From Streptomyces himastatinicus ATCC 53653 (GTDB lineage Bacteria; Actinomycetota; Actinomycetes; Streptomycetales; Streptomycetaceae), in NCBI RefSeq assembly GCF_000158915.1, contig NZ_GG657754.1, positions 219,806 through 283,805 of the forward strand: DNA of 64,000 nucleotides, written 5' to 3'. Shown one piece after another: positions 29,208-36,270 of this stretch (the stretch's first letter is position 1; each line of letters starts with the position of its first letter). Under the pieces are notes generated by a model. It worked only from the letters and a program-made list of their open reading frames with translations, made no database searches and was not told the origin of the DNA. Both the position numbers and the translations under genes were made by a program.

Positions 29208-30230
29208 TCACCGGTTGCCCTTCGCGGCGAACGTGGCGACGGTGTGCACGTTGGCCTTGTCGACGAACGCCGGACCGGTCAGAACTGGTTGCTCACCGCC
29301 GCCGCTGAAGTTGCCGTTGTTCTTGTAGAGCCATAGGGCGTCGATCGCCAGGTAGCCCTGGAGGTAGGGCTGCTGGTCGACGGCGAACTGCACGCTGCCC
29401 TTCTCGATGGCGGAGATGAGCTGCTTGTTGAGGTCGAAGGTCGCGACCTTGGCCTTGCTGCCCGCGTCGGACGCCGCCTGCGCGGCCGTGAGGGCGAACG
29501 GGGCGCCGAGCGTGACCACTTCGTCGATGGCCTTGTCCTGCCTGAGCTTGGCGCCGATCGTCGACTTCACCGAGGGCATGTCGGTGCCGTTGACGTAGAG
29601 GATGTCGGTCTTGCCGTGGAAGGCCTTCTTCACCCCGGCGCAGCGCTCTTCGAGGTTGACGTCCCCCTGGGCCTGGATGACGCACAGCGCGTGCTTGGCG
29701 CCAGTGGTGTTGATCTTGCTGCCGAGCGCCTGGCCGGAGACGGACTCGTCCTGACCGAAGAACGACAGCAGGCCCTGCTTCTTCCAGACGGACATCCCGG
29801 CATTGAAGCCGACGACCGGGATACCGGCCTTCTCGGCCCGGGCGACCACGGCCTTCAGGGCGTCCGGCTTGGCCAGGGTGACGGCGATGCCGTCGACCTT
29901 CTGGTTGATCGCGTTCCGCACCAGGTTGGCCTGGTCGCCCGCGTTCTCGTCGCTGGAGTAGACGAGCTTGACGTTGTCCTTGGCGGCGGCGGCCTGGGCA
30001 CCCTTGCGGATGGTGTCCCAGAAGGTGTCGCCGGCGGGCGCGTGGGTGACCATCGCGATCGTCATGCGGGGAGTGGAGGCCTTGCCGGCGGACACGTTGT
30101 TGCCCGCCTCTTGGGCCTTCTTCCCGCCGGAGCCGGAACAGCCCGCGAGGACGAGGGCGGCCGACGCGGCCACGGCCACGACGGGGACGACTCTTCGGGA
30201 GCGGGAGAGGGAGAGAGAAACGCGGTTCAT
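29208..30230 (-). CDS. sugar ABC transporter substrate-binding lipoprotein (RbsB-like), orphan
   Basis: A 340-residue periplasmic-binding-protein-4-type sugar-binding protein. A basic N-terminus and hydrophobic core lead to the lipobox LVLAGC. Family features include MTIAMVTHAPAGDTFWDTIRKGAQAAA, NAINQKVDGIAVTLAKPDALKAVV and the hinge-domain GIPVVGFNAGMSVW. No ATPase or permease of this transporter class is next to it, so it may serve a distant ABC system or act as a sensor. ATG 30228-30230 has GAGGTG upstream. It is divergent from the LacI gene and shares the operator at 30345-30358. Confidence 0.87.
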   Translation of the reverse strand: MNRVSLSLSRSRRVVPVVAVAASAALVLAGCSGSGGKKAQEAGNNVSAGKASTPRMTIAMVTHAPAGDTFWDTIRKGAQAAAAKDNVKLVYSSDENAGDQANLVRNAINQKVDGIAVTLAKPDALKAVVARAEKAGIPVVGFNAGMSVWKKQGLLSFFGQDESVSGQALGSKINTTGAKHALCVIQAQGDVNLEERCAGVKKAFHGKTDILYVNGTDMPSVKSTIGAKLRQDKAIDEVVTLGAPFALTAAQAASDAGSKAKVATFDLNKQLISAIEKGSVQFAVDQQPYLQGYLAIDALWLYKNNGNFSGGGEQPVLTGPAFVDKANVHTVATFAAKGNR

Positions 30231-30344
30231 GGCTCGTGCACCTCACTGTGCGACTTACGGGAGGACGGGGTGGGGAGAACAGCAGACCGAAACCGGGCGC
30301 GCGCCGTGCGCTTCGCCGGGGTGACCAGAAGTGGCCCAGAGCGA

Positions 30345-30358
30345 TTAAAGCGCTTTAA
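30345..30358. promoter_or_regulatory. LacI-family operator in the regulator/binding-protein intergenic region
   Basis: TTAAAGCGCTTTAA again, identical to the copy at 29103. It lies just upstream of a TACTAT -10-like hexamer at 30366-30371, so it would block transcription of the LacI gene (autoregulation) and probably of the divergent binding-protein gene. Confidence 0.87.
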
Positions 30359-30433
30359 GTGCTGGTACTATCGACTCGTTTCGAGAGCGTGTCAAGGGCG
30401 TTGTGCGAGGAGATCGCTGTCCGGGAGGTACAG

Positions 30434-31465
30434 GTGGACGATGCCGATTCCGAGCGGCGCCAGAACGGCGGGAACAAGCGCCCCCGGCTCGAGGACGTGG
30501 CGGCCCGCGTAGGCGTGTCCACCGCGTCCGTCTCTTTGGTGCTGCGCGGGGTGTCCGGCCCCAGCGAGCGCACCCGGCAGCGGGTCCTGAAGGCCGCCGC
30601 CGAGCTGGGCTACCAGGCGGACCGCACCGCCAGCCTGCTCGCCAGCAGGCGCACCCGGCTGCTCGGCGTCATGGTCGACGTCCACAGCCCGTACCACGCC
30701 GAAGTGGTCGACTTTCTGCACACGGCCGCCGAGGAGGTCGGCTACGACCTCGTCCTCAGCACCCTCACCCGGACCCGCGACGAGCACACCGCCGTCGATA
30801 CGCTGCTGGCCTTCCGCAGCGAGGCCCTGATCCTCCTCGGCCCCACGTCCCCGGCCGACACCCTCGCCGCCCTCGACCGCAAGGCGCCGGTGATCGTCGT
30901 CGGCCGCCGGATCACCGATGAGCAGCTGGACGTGGTCCGCACCGCGGACGACGACGGGGTCGGCCAGATCGTCGACCACCTGGTGGGACTCGGCCACCGT
31001 GCGATCACCTACGTCGACGGCGGCAAGGGCGTCATCGCCACCGACCGGCGCCGCGGCTACCGCACCGCCATGCGCCGCCACGGCCTGGACGCGCACATCA
31101 AGGTCCTGCGCGGGGACAACACCGAGGCGGCCGGTGAGCGCGCCGCCCGCCGCCTGCTCGACGGCACCACCCTGCCCACCGCCGTGGTGGCCTTCAACGA
31201 CCAGTGCGCCATCGGCGTCCTGGCCGCCCTCTCCCGCGCCGGTGTCGCTGTCCCCGGCGAGGTGTCCGTGGCCGGATACGACGACGACACCCTCTCCCGG
31301 CTGAGCTGCTTCAACCTGACCACGGTCAGCCAGAACGCCGAGCAGCAGGCCCGGCACGCGGTGGCCGCCGCCGTCGAACGGCTCGATCAGGGCCGTAACG
31401 ACCCCTGCGAGGTCGTCCTGAGCCCGCAACTCGTCGTCCGCGGCACCGTGGCCGAGCCCGCCTGA
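30434..31465 (+). CDS. LacI-family transcriptional regulator
   Basis: A 343-residue repressor. The N-terminal helix-turn-helix and hinge read RPRLEDVAARVGVSTASVSLVLRG and TRQRVLKAAAELGYQAD. They are followed by a sugar-binding core with RTADDDGVGQIVDHLVGLGHRAITYVDG and VVAFNDQCAIGVL. GTG 30434 was chosen because GGGAGG lies five bases before it; an in-frame ATG at 30359 would add a non-conserved leader overlapping the promoter. Two copies of TTAAAGCGCTTTAA nearby are its probable sites, linking the regulator, binding protein and MFS-dehydrogenase-isomerase operon. The inducer is unknown. Confidence 0.88.
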   Translation: MDDADSERRQNGGNKRPRLEDVAARVGVSTASVSLVLRGVSGPSERTRQRVLKAAAELGYQADRTASLLASRRTRLLGVMVDVHSPYHAEVVDFLHTAAEEVGYDLVLSTLTRTRDEHTAVDTLLAFRSEALILLGPTSPADTLAALDRKAPVIVVGRRITDEQLDVVRTADDDGVGQIVDHLVGLGHRAITYVDGGKGVIATDRRRGYRTAMRRHGLDAHIKVLRGDNTEAAGERAARRLLDGTTLPTAVVAFNDQCAIGVLAALSRAGVAVPGEVSVAGYDDDTLSRLSCFNLTTVSQNAEQQARHAVAAAVERLDQGRNDPCEVVLSPQLVVRGTVAEPA

Positions 31466-31493
31466 CCCCCTCCGCACAAAAGGCTCCGCACAG

Positions 31494-31535
31494 AATGAGG
31501 GACCCCGTGCGCCGTGCGCACCGGGGTCCCTCATT
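31494..31535. terminator. bidirectional terminator hairpin
   Basis: Arms AATGAGGGACCCCG and CGGGGTCCCTCATT (14 bases) with an inner TGCGC/GCGCA stem form a long hairpin between the convergent LacI gene and the small ribosomal protein gene. Confidence 0.85.
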
Positions 31536-31558
31536 GCCACGCGGCAGAGCGCCTCAGA

Positions 31559-31636
31559 TCAGGACTGGGGGCGGCTGCCGTGGTTGGCGCCGTTCTTACG
31601 ACGGGCCTTCTTCTTGCGACGTCGCTTCGACGACAT
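31559..31636 (-). CDS. small basic ribosomal protein, bL37 type
   Basis: A 25-codon gene. The product begins MSSKRRRKKKARRKNG and ends with an ANHG-x-RP-type tail (ANHGSRPQS). It is almost entirely basic at the N-terminus, the pattern of the very small actinobacterial 50S protein bL37. ATG 31634-31636 has a strong AAGGAGGG ribosome site five bases before. The stop TGA is at 31559-31561, next to the terminator shared with the LacI gene. It is easily missed because of its size. The identification rests on recalled family sequences and is likely but not tested here. Confidence 0.8.
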   Translation of the reverse strand: MSSKRRRKKKARRKNGANHGSRPQS

Positions 31637-31800
31637 GTCGCCCTCCTTCCAACGTTGCTCTACCTGTACCGATCACTTCGGTGTTCCACGTGGTGATCAT
31701 GGCGCGCGTACCCAGCTCACCACGCGTCACCCCTCATTGTGAAGCACATCACGCCACGTTCACCCGATGTCCTAGCTTGCTAGGATGCTAGCATCGCGTT
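31637..31800. promoter_or_regulatory. intergenic region with CTAG array and -10 element
   Basis: Divergent control region between the bL37-type gene and the ribbon-helix-helix operon. Three CTAG tetramers sit at exactly 8-base spacing (31772-31775, 31780-31783, 31788-31791), overlapping a TAGGAT -10-like hexamer at 31781-31786. This is the layout expected for cooperative binding of ribbon-helix-helix dimers. The start codon at 31801 is so close that the transcript leader would be only a few bases long. Nothing else is seen in the region. Confidence 0.7.
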
Positions 31801-31980
31801 GTGGGTGATGAGGACGTCAAGCAGTTCAACGTGTACCTGCCGATCGGGCTGATCAAGCAGGTCAAATACCGCGCCATCGAGTCGGGCATGTCGTTGTCGG
31901 CGCTGGTGGCCGACGCGCTGCGCGCCTATCTCGACGACGCCGACGAATCCGGGCAGCAATCGAGCGAGCAGGAGACCTGA
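31801..31980 (+). CDS. ribbon-helix-helix (CopG-like) DNA-binding protein
   Basis: A 59-residue protein starting at GTG 31801. The segment [20 protein letters not shown], then [19 protein letters not shown], is a classic ribbon-helix-helix: an alternating beta-strand (FNVYLP) followed by two helices. The C-terminus is acidic and Gln/Ser-rich. The stop at 31978-31980 is one base from the next ATG, so it is the first gene of a three-gene operon. The CTAG array over its own promoter is a good candidate operator, giving autoregulation. There is no upstream Shine-Dalgarno, consistent with a near-leaderless mRNA. It could also be an antitoxin-type regulator, but the next gene is not a recognised toxin. 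Confidence 0.78.
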   Translation: MGDEDVKQFNVYLPIGLIKQVKYRAIESGMSLSALVADALRAYLDDADESGQQSSEQET

Positions 31981-31981
31981 C

Positions 31982-32329
31982 ATGGCGACCGAAGGCATCG
32001 AGGCCGTGTTCCTGACGACGCACAACTGGGGCAAGGCGGCGAAGTTCTTCCAGACCCTCGGCTACGAGCTGGAGTTCGCGACGGACCACAGCTCCGGCCA
32101 ACTCCGCAACGGCGACGGGCCGTACGTGTTCATCGCCGAGGTCCCCGAGGACCAGGAGCCCGAGACGCGGATCGTGCTGAAGGTGCCCGGCGCGGAGGCG
32201 TTCCGCCCGGATCCGGCTGCCGTCGAGGTGGTCACGCCGTTCGAGGACACGCATTACGGGACCAAGGAGCTGACCGTCCGCGACCCCGACGGGCGCGTGT
32301 GGAGCCTCCAGGCTCCCGCCGGGAACTGA
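31982..32329 (+). CDS. VOC-fold (glyoxalase/bleomycin-resistance-like) protein
   Basis: A 115-residue protein of the vicinal oxygen chelate fold. It has an N-terminal beta strand and helix (IEAVFLTTHNWGKAAKFFQTLGYELEF), a middle strand with YVFIAEVPED, and the closing TVRDPDGRVWSLQAP typical of the second half-module. Putative metal-site residues are hard to assign: His14 lies in the usual first-ligand region, and the terminal Glu common in these folds is replaced by WSLQ. It may bind a small molecule or modify a hydrophobic substrate. It is translated from the same transcript as the ribbon-helix-helix gene (ATG 31982, one base after its stop). The exact function is unknown. Confidence 0.75.
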   Translation: MATEGIEAVFLTTHNWGKAAKFFQTLGYELEFATDHSSGQLRNGDGPYVFIAEVPEDQEPETRIVLKVPGAEAFRPDPAAVEVVTPFEDTHYGTKELTVRDPDGRVWSLQAPAGN

Positions 32330-32350
32330 CCCACGGCGAAGGGGAACACC

Positions 32351-33217
32351 ATGGCAGACGGACAGATCGAGCAGATCGAGGCGCCGGACAGCACCGCCGT
32401 GCGGACCGCACTCTGGCGGGCCATGCACGTCCGGGTCGACGCGCCCCCGCATGTGGTCGAGGACGAGATCGGGCTGCGGCTGGCAGACCCCGCGGACGAC
32501 TGGCGGGACCGGCCGGACATGGACCCGCGGACCACCAGCGGGTTCCGGGCGGCCATGGTGGCGCGCGCCCGGTACATCGAGGACCTGATCACCGAGCAGG
32601 CCGGACGCGGTGTCGCCCAGTACGTCATCCTGGGCGCCGGTCTGGACACCTTCGCCCAGCGCAGACCGGAGATCGCCTCCCGGCTGCGGATCTTCGAGGT
32701 CGACCAGCCCGGCCCCCAGACGTGGAAACGCCGCCGCCTGGCCGAACTCGGCTATGGCATCCCGGAATGGCTGCACCTGGTGCCGTTCGACTTCGAGGCG
32801 GGCGGCTCCTGGCTGGAGCGGCTGGCCGCCGCCGGTTTCGATCCCGGGCAACCGGCGGTCATCGTCTCCACCGGCGTCAGCATGTACCTCACCAAGGACG
32901 CCACCACCGCCACCCTGCGCCGGATCGCCGGACTCGCCCCCGGTTCGACGCTCGCCATGACGTTCCTGCTGCCGACGGAACTCGTCGACGACGCCGACCG
33001 CCCCGGCCTCCGCGCGAGCGAGGAAGGCGCGCGAGCATCGGGAACCCCGTTCCTCAGCTTCTACGCCCCGCAGGAGATGCTGGCCCTCGCCCGCGAAGCC
33101 GGTTTCCGGGACGCCCGCCATGTGTCGGGGGCGTCGCACGCCGGGCGTTACTTCGCCGACCGCGCCGATGGCCTCCGCCCGTCGAGCGGAGAAGACCTGC
33201 TGGTGGCCACCGTCTGA
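32351..33217 (+). CDS. SAM-dependent methyltransferase, leucine carboxyl methyltransferase-like family
   Basis: A 288-residue class I methyltransferase of the LCMT/PPM-like actinobacterial family. Evidence includes RYIEDLITEQAGRGVAQYVILGAGLDTFAQR (glycine-rich SAM motif), RIFEVDQPGPQTWKRRRL (Asp that binds the ribose), and AVIVSTGVSMYLTKDATTATL with the family tail FLSFYAPQEMLALAREAGF. Members are often in secondary metabolism or of unknown target. ATG 32351 follows AAGGGG. It lies 21 bases after the VOC gene and completes the three-gene operon, but the substrate linking the three proteins is not evident. Confidence 0.85.
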   Translation: MADGQIEQIEAPDSTAVRTALWRAMHVRVDAPPHVVEDEIGLRLADPADDWRDRPDMDPRTTSGFRAAMVARARYIEDLITEQAGRGVAQYVILGAGLDTFAQRRPEIASRLRIFEVDQPGPQTWKRRRLAELGYGIPEWLHLVPFDFEAGGSWLERLAAAGFDPGQPAVIVSTGVSMYLTKDATTATLRRIAGLAPGSTLAMTFLLPTELVDDADRPGLRASEEGARASGTPFLSFYAPQEMLALAREAGFRDARHVSGASHAGRYFADRADGLRPSSGEDLLVATV

Positions 33218-33224
33218 CGCCTCG

Positions 33225-34079
33225 TCAAGCGGACAGAAGCCGTGTCACATGGTCGTGAAAGACGTGGGACGCGGGGTGCGTGGGGGCGTCCGGCAGCACC
33301 AGGTGGACAGTGAGGGGCGGGGCGTCGGACACCGGGAGATACCGGATGCCGGGGTGGGGGTGGCTGTGTTCGGTGCCTTCGGCGGTGACCCCCACGGCGT
33401 CGCCGACCGCGATGGCGGTCAGCCACTCGTCGACGTTGGCGACGTCGAAGGTCCGCGGGCGCGCTCCGGACGGCCAGAGGTCGGCGGTGGTGGTGCTGGC
33501 GGTGGCGCAGAGCGCGACCGCACGCCTGGCGAGGTCGGCCAGCCGCACGGCCGGGAGGTGCGCCAGCGGGTCGGTCTCGGGCACGGCGGCCACGCGGCGT
33601 TCGCCGTAGAGGGGGAAGGAGCGCAGGCCGGTGCTCACCGACGGCTCCGTCCGCAGGAACGCCACATCGATCTGCCCGTGGCGCAGCGCGGTCTCCGGGT
33701 CGTCCCGGCGATGCACCTGTACCGGGGTGTCCGGATGGTCCTGGCGCCAGCCGCGCAGCAGTGGCACGGTGTGGCGGCCGAGCGCGGCCCAGGCGAATCC
33801 GACCCGCAGCGGGCCCGAACCGGTCGTGGCCTCGGCGAGCGCGCTCTCCACCTGGCTCAGGATGCGGTGTGCGTGTTCCCAGAGCCGTCTTCCGGCGTCG
33901 GTGAGGGCGAGGTGGCGGGTGGTGCGTTCGACCAGCTGGGTGCCGGTCCGGCGTTCCAGCTGGTCGAGGGTGCGGGATACGGCGGGCTGGCTGATGCGCA
34001 GGACCGCCGCCGCGTCGGTGAAGGTGCCTTCGTCCCCGATCGCGGCCAGGACACGCAGGTGCCGCAGCTCCACGTTCAT
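33225..34079 (-). CDS. LysR-family transcriptional regulator
   Basis: A 284-residue LysR regulator. The N-terminal winged helix reads MNVELRHLRVLAAIGDEGTFTDAAAVLRISQPAVSRTLDQLE, followed by the linker helix and a ligand-binding domain (GPLRVGFAWAALGRHTVPLLRGW). ATG 34077-34079 starts the protein. It is divergent from a short-chain dehydrogenase gene with 69 bases between them, the usual arrangement for a LysR protein controlling its neighbour. It converges on the methyltransferase gene (seven bases apart). Confidence 0.9.
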   Translation of the reverse strand: MNVELRHLRVLAAIGDEGTFTDAAAVLRISQPAVSRTLDQLERRTGTQLVERTTRHLALTDAGRRLWEHAHRILSQVESALAEATTGSGPLRVGFAWAALGRHTVPLLRGWRQDHPDTPVQVHRRDDPETALRHGQIDVAFLRTEPSVSTGLRSFPLYGERRVAAVPETDPLAHLPAVRLADLARRAVALCATASTTTADLWPSGARPRTFDVANVDEWLTAIAVGDAVGVTAEGTEHSHPHPGIRYLPVSDAPPLTVHLVLPDAPTHPASHVFHDHVTRLLSA

Positions 34080-34148
34080 AACCCTCGAGCATAGATGGCG
34101 CGCGGCGGACATTTCCCTCGCCGAGGGGCCGCGCGTAGCGTCCCGGCC

Positions 34149-34748
34149 ATGAAGATCCTTCTGATCGGAGCAACCGGCAAGCTGGGTACGGCCGTTGGCG
34201 AGGCGCTGACCGGACGCGGCCATGAGGTCATCACCGTCGGGCGGACCGGCGGTGATCTGCGGTACGACATCGCGGATCCCGCGCAGGTCACGGAGGTGTA
34301 CGAGCGCGCGGGGTCGGTGGACGCCGTGGTCGGCACGGCGGGCGACGTCCCGTACAAGCCGGTCCTGGAGATGAGCCCCGAGGACTATCGGTCCGCCTTC
34401 CACGGGAAGGTGCTGAACCAGATCGAGCTGGTGCGGCAGGGCGTCCCCCGTATCGCGGAGCGCGGCTCGTTCACGCTGATCACGGGGGTGCTGGGGCGCG
34501 ACCCGATCCCGACGAGCAGTGCGGCGTCGATGGCCAACGGCGCCGTCGAGGCGTTCGTGCGCGCCGCGGCCATCGAGATCGCCCCGCAGCGGATCAACGC
34601 GATCAGCCCGACCGTCTTCACCGAGTCCCTGGAGAAGTACGGGGACTTCTTCCCCGGCATCCGGCCGGTCGACCTCGCCGAGGTGGCCCAGGCCTACGTC
34701 CGGTCCGTCGAAGGCGGCCAGACGGGGCGGATCTACACCCTGGAGTGA
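34149..34748 (+). CDS. short-chain dehydrogenase/reductase
   Basis: A 199-residue short SDR. The nucleotide site is LLIGATGKLGTAVGEAL. The NAD(P) region continues with VGRTGGDLRYDIADP, and the active-site helix region reads SSAASMANGAVEAFVRAAAIEI. The usual catalytic YxxxK is replaced by M-A-N-G, so it lacks a standard Tyr-Lys pair, as in several reductase-like SDRs of this size. ATG 34149 has no clear ribosome site, so a leaderless message is possible. It is divergent from the LysR gene, its probable regulator, and is followed by a strong terminator. Confidence 0.83.
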   Translation: MKILLIGATGKLGTAVGEALTGRGHEVITVGRTGGDLRYDIADPAQVTEVYERAGSVDAVVGTAGDVPYKPVLEMSPEDYRSAFHGKVLNQIELVRQGVPRIAERGSFTLITGVLGRDPIPTSSAASMANGAVEAFVRAAAIEIAPQRINAISPTVFTESLEKYGDFFPGIRPVDLAEVAQAYVRSVEGGQTGRIYTLE

Positions 34749-34764
34749 GGACTCAGCGCAGGTC

Positions 34765-34795
34765 AGGGGCCCGTCGTGTACGACGGGCCCCTTTT
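34765..34795 (+). terminator. intrinsic terminator after the SDR gene
   Basis: Arms AGGGGCCCGTCG and CGACGGGCCCCT around a TGTA loop, followed by a short T run (34792-34795), located 17 bases after the SDR stop codon. Confidence 0.9.
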
Positions 34796-34850
34796 GCGTA
34801 TGGCGCCGCGACTTCCGCGCGGGCCGCCACAACAACTTCGTGCCGGCTTA

Positions 34851-34879
34851 TTGACGGCCCCGGAAGGCCCGCCTAGCGT
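34851..34879 (+). promoter_or_regulatory. promoter of the hydroxyproline-type operon
   Basis: TTGACG (34851-34856) and TAGCGT (34874-34879) are separated by 17 bases, a good match to the main vegetative promoter class. The transcript start would fall inside the adjacent operator. Confidence 0.75.
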
Positions 34880-34885
34880 GCTCGA

Positions 34886-34908
34886 TGCAGATTGTTTGAC
34901 AATCTGCA
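34886..34908. promoter_or_regulatory. GntR/FCD-type operator
   Basis: Perfect inverted repeat with 10-base arms TGCAGATTGT and ACAATCTGCA around TTG. The inner ATTGT-N3-ACAAT core is the common shape of FCD-group GntR operators. It lies directly after the -10 hexamer, so binding would block transcription start. Confidence 0.87.
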
Positions 34909-34943
34909 CTGCGAACGACGGACCTCAGGAGGGACACGTCTCC

Positions 34944-36188
34944 ATGCGCATCATCGTGGTCGGGGCCGGTGTCGTCGGATTGGCCAGCGCGTACCGCCTG
35001 GCCAGAAGCGGCTGCGAGGTGGTGGTCCTGGAGGCCCGGGACGCGGGGCAGGCCGCATCCCACGGCAACGCGGCCAAGATCGCCCTCGCCGAAAGCGGCC
35101 CCGTCCCGGCTCCCGGCGTCGTCCTCCAGTCGCTGCGGTGGATGCTGAAGCCGGAGAGCCCGCTGTACATCAGGCCCTCGCTCGCTCCGGGCTTCGTGAA
35201 GTTCATGCTGGGCATGGCCGCCCACTGCACCGACCGGGCCTTCCGGAACGGTCTTGAGACCCATCTGCGGCTGGCCGAGGGCACCATGGACCTCCTGGAC
35301 GGCTGGGCCGAGGACGGCATCGGTTTCGAGATGCACCAGGCCGGTGTCCTGCTGGCCTTCGAGAGCCGGAAACGCTACGAGGAACAGCTGGGCGCGCTCG
35401 ATGTCTTCGAGCACTTCGGCATGGTCCCGGAACGGCTGCACGGGGACGAGGTCCGCGTCCGGGAGCCCGCGCTGTCCCACCGGATCCGCCACGGCCTGTA
35501 CTTCCCCGACGACCGCCAGGTGGAACCGGACTCCCTCACCCGTGGGCTGGTGGGGCGCTGCCGGGAGCTGGGGGTGGAGATCCACGAGCACACTCCGGTA
35601 CGGCGCGTCCTGCGGCGCGGCGACGGGGTGACGGGCGTGCTGACCGACCAGGGTGAGGTCACCGGGGACACGCTGCTGCTGGCGGCCGGGGTGTGGACCG
35701 GGCGCGTGTCCCGCCGGCTGGGCGTGCCGCTGCCCATCCGACCGGGCAAGGGCTACAGCGTCGACTACTCCCCCGCCCCCGTCTCCTTGCGCACCTCGCT
35801 CACGCTGGAGGACGCCCGGGTCGCCGTGACGCCGCTGAACGGGATGGTGCGGCTGGCCGGGACGATGGAGTTCGGCGGCCTGGACGAGAAGATCAGGCCG
35901 CGTCGTATCGCCGCCATCAAGCGCGCCGCCACCGAGGCGTTCACCGACTGGGGCGCCCCCGCGGGCGAGGCGGCGCCCTGGGCGGGGCTGCGGCCCATGA
36001 CCCCCGACGGGCTGCCCGTCATCGGGCGGCTCGCCCCGCTGGACAACGTCTACGTCGCCTCCGGCCACGGAATGCTGGGACTCACCCTGGCCCCCGCGAC
36101 CGCGGAGATCATCACCGAGGCCATCACCGGTCGGCGCACTCCCCCGGTGGCGGAAGCCGTCTCCCCCGGCCGTTTCACCCGCGGATGA
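34944..36188 (+). CDS. FAD-dependent D-amino acid oxidase/dehydrogenase (DadA-like; probable cis-4-hydroxy-D-proline oxidase)
   Basis: A 414-residue DAO-fold flavoenzyme. The dinucleotide motif is IIVVGAGVVGLASAYRLA at the N-terminus, followed by ASHGNAAKIA. The C-terminal flavin segment reads GLRPMTPDGLPVIGRL and YVASGHGMLGLTLAPATAEII. Enzymes of this kind oxidise D-amino acids; in hydroxyproline catabolism the member acts on cis-4-hydroxy-D-proline made by an epimerase. The gene neighbours (DapA-like deaminase, racemase-family protein, semialdehyde dehydrogenase) fit that pathway. ATG 34944 follows AGGAGGG. It is the first gene of the operon, behind a clear promoter and operator. Confidence 0.87.
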   Translation: MRIIVVGAGVVGLASAYRLARSGCEVVVLEARDAGQAASHGNAAKIALAESGPVPAPGVVLQSLRWMLKPESPLYIRPSLAPGFVKFMLGMAAHCTDRAFRNGLETHLRLAEGTMDLLDGWAEDGIGFEMHQAGVLLAFESRKRYEEQLGALDVFEHFGMVPERLHGDEVRVREPALSHRIRHGLYFPDDRQVEPDSLTRGLVGRCRELGVEIHEHTPVRRVLRRGDGVTGVLTDQGEVTGDTLLLAAGVWTGRVSRRLGVPLPIRPGKGYSVDYSPAPVSLRTSLTLEDARVAVTPLNGMVRLAGTMEFGGLDEKIRPRRIAAIKRAATEAFTDWGAPAGEAAPWAGLRPMTPDGLPVIGRLAPLDNVYVASGHGMLGLTLAPATAEIITEAITGRRTPPVAEAVSPGRFTRG

Positions 36189-36270
36189 CGCCACCGTCCC
36201 GCCCGCCCGGGCGAGGATGGGGCACGTCGGGGCGGACATCCGCCGTCAGCACAGATCGAGGGGTACTCAT

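Noticed and set aside
31495..31791. 98-residue plus-strand frame after the LacI gene
   Set aside because: It crosses the terminator and the antisense of the bL37-type gene and has no ribosome site or recognisable content.
31772..31791. CTAG-rich stretch considered as another iron box
   Set aside because: It lacks the TTAGG/CCTAA arms of the consensus and its exact 8-base periodicity fits a ribbon-helix-helix operator better.
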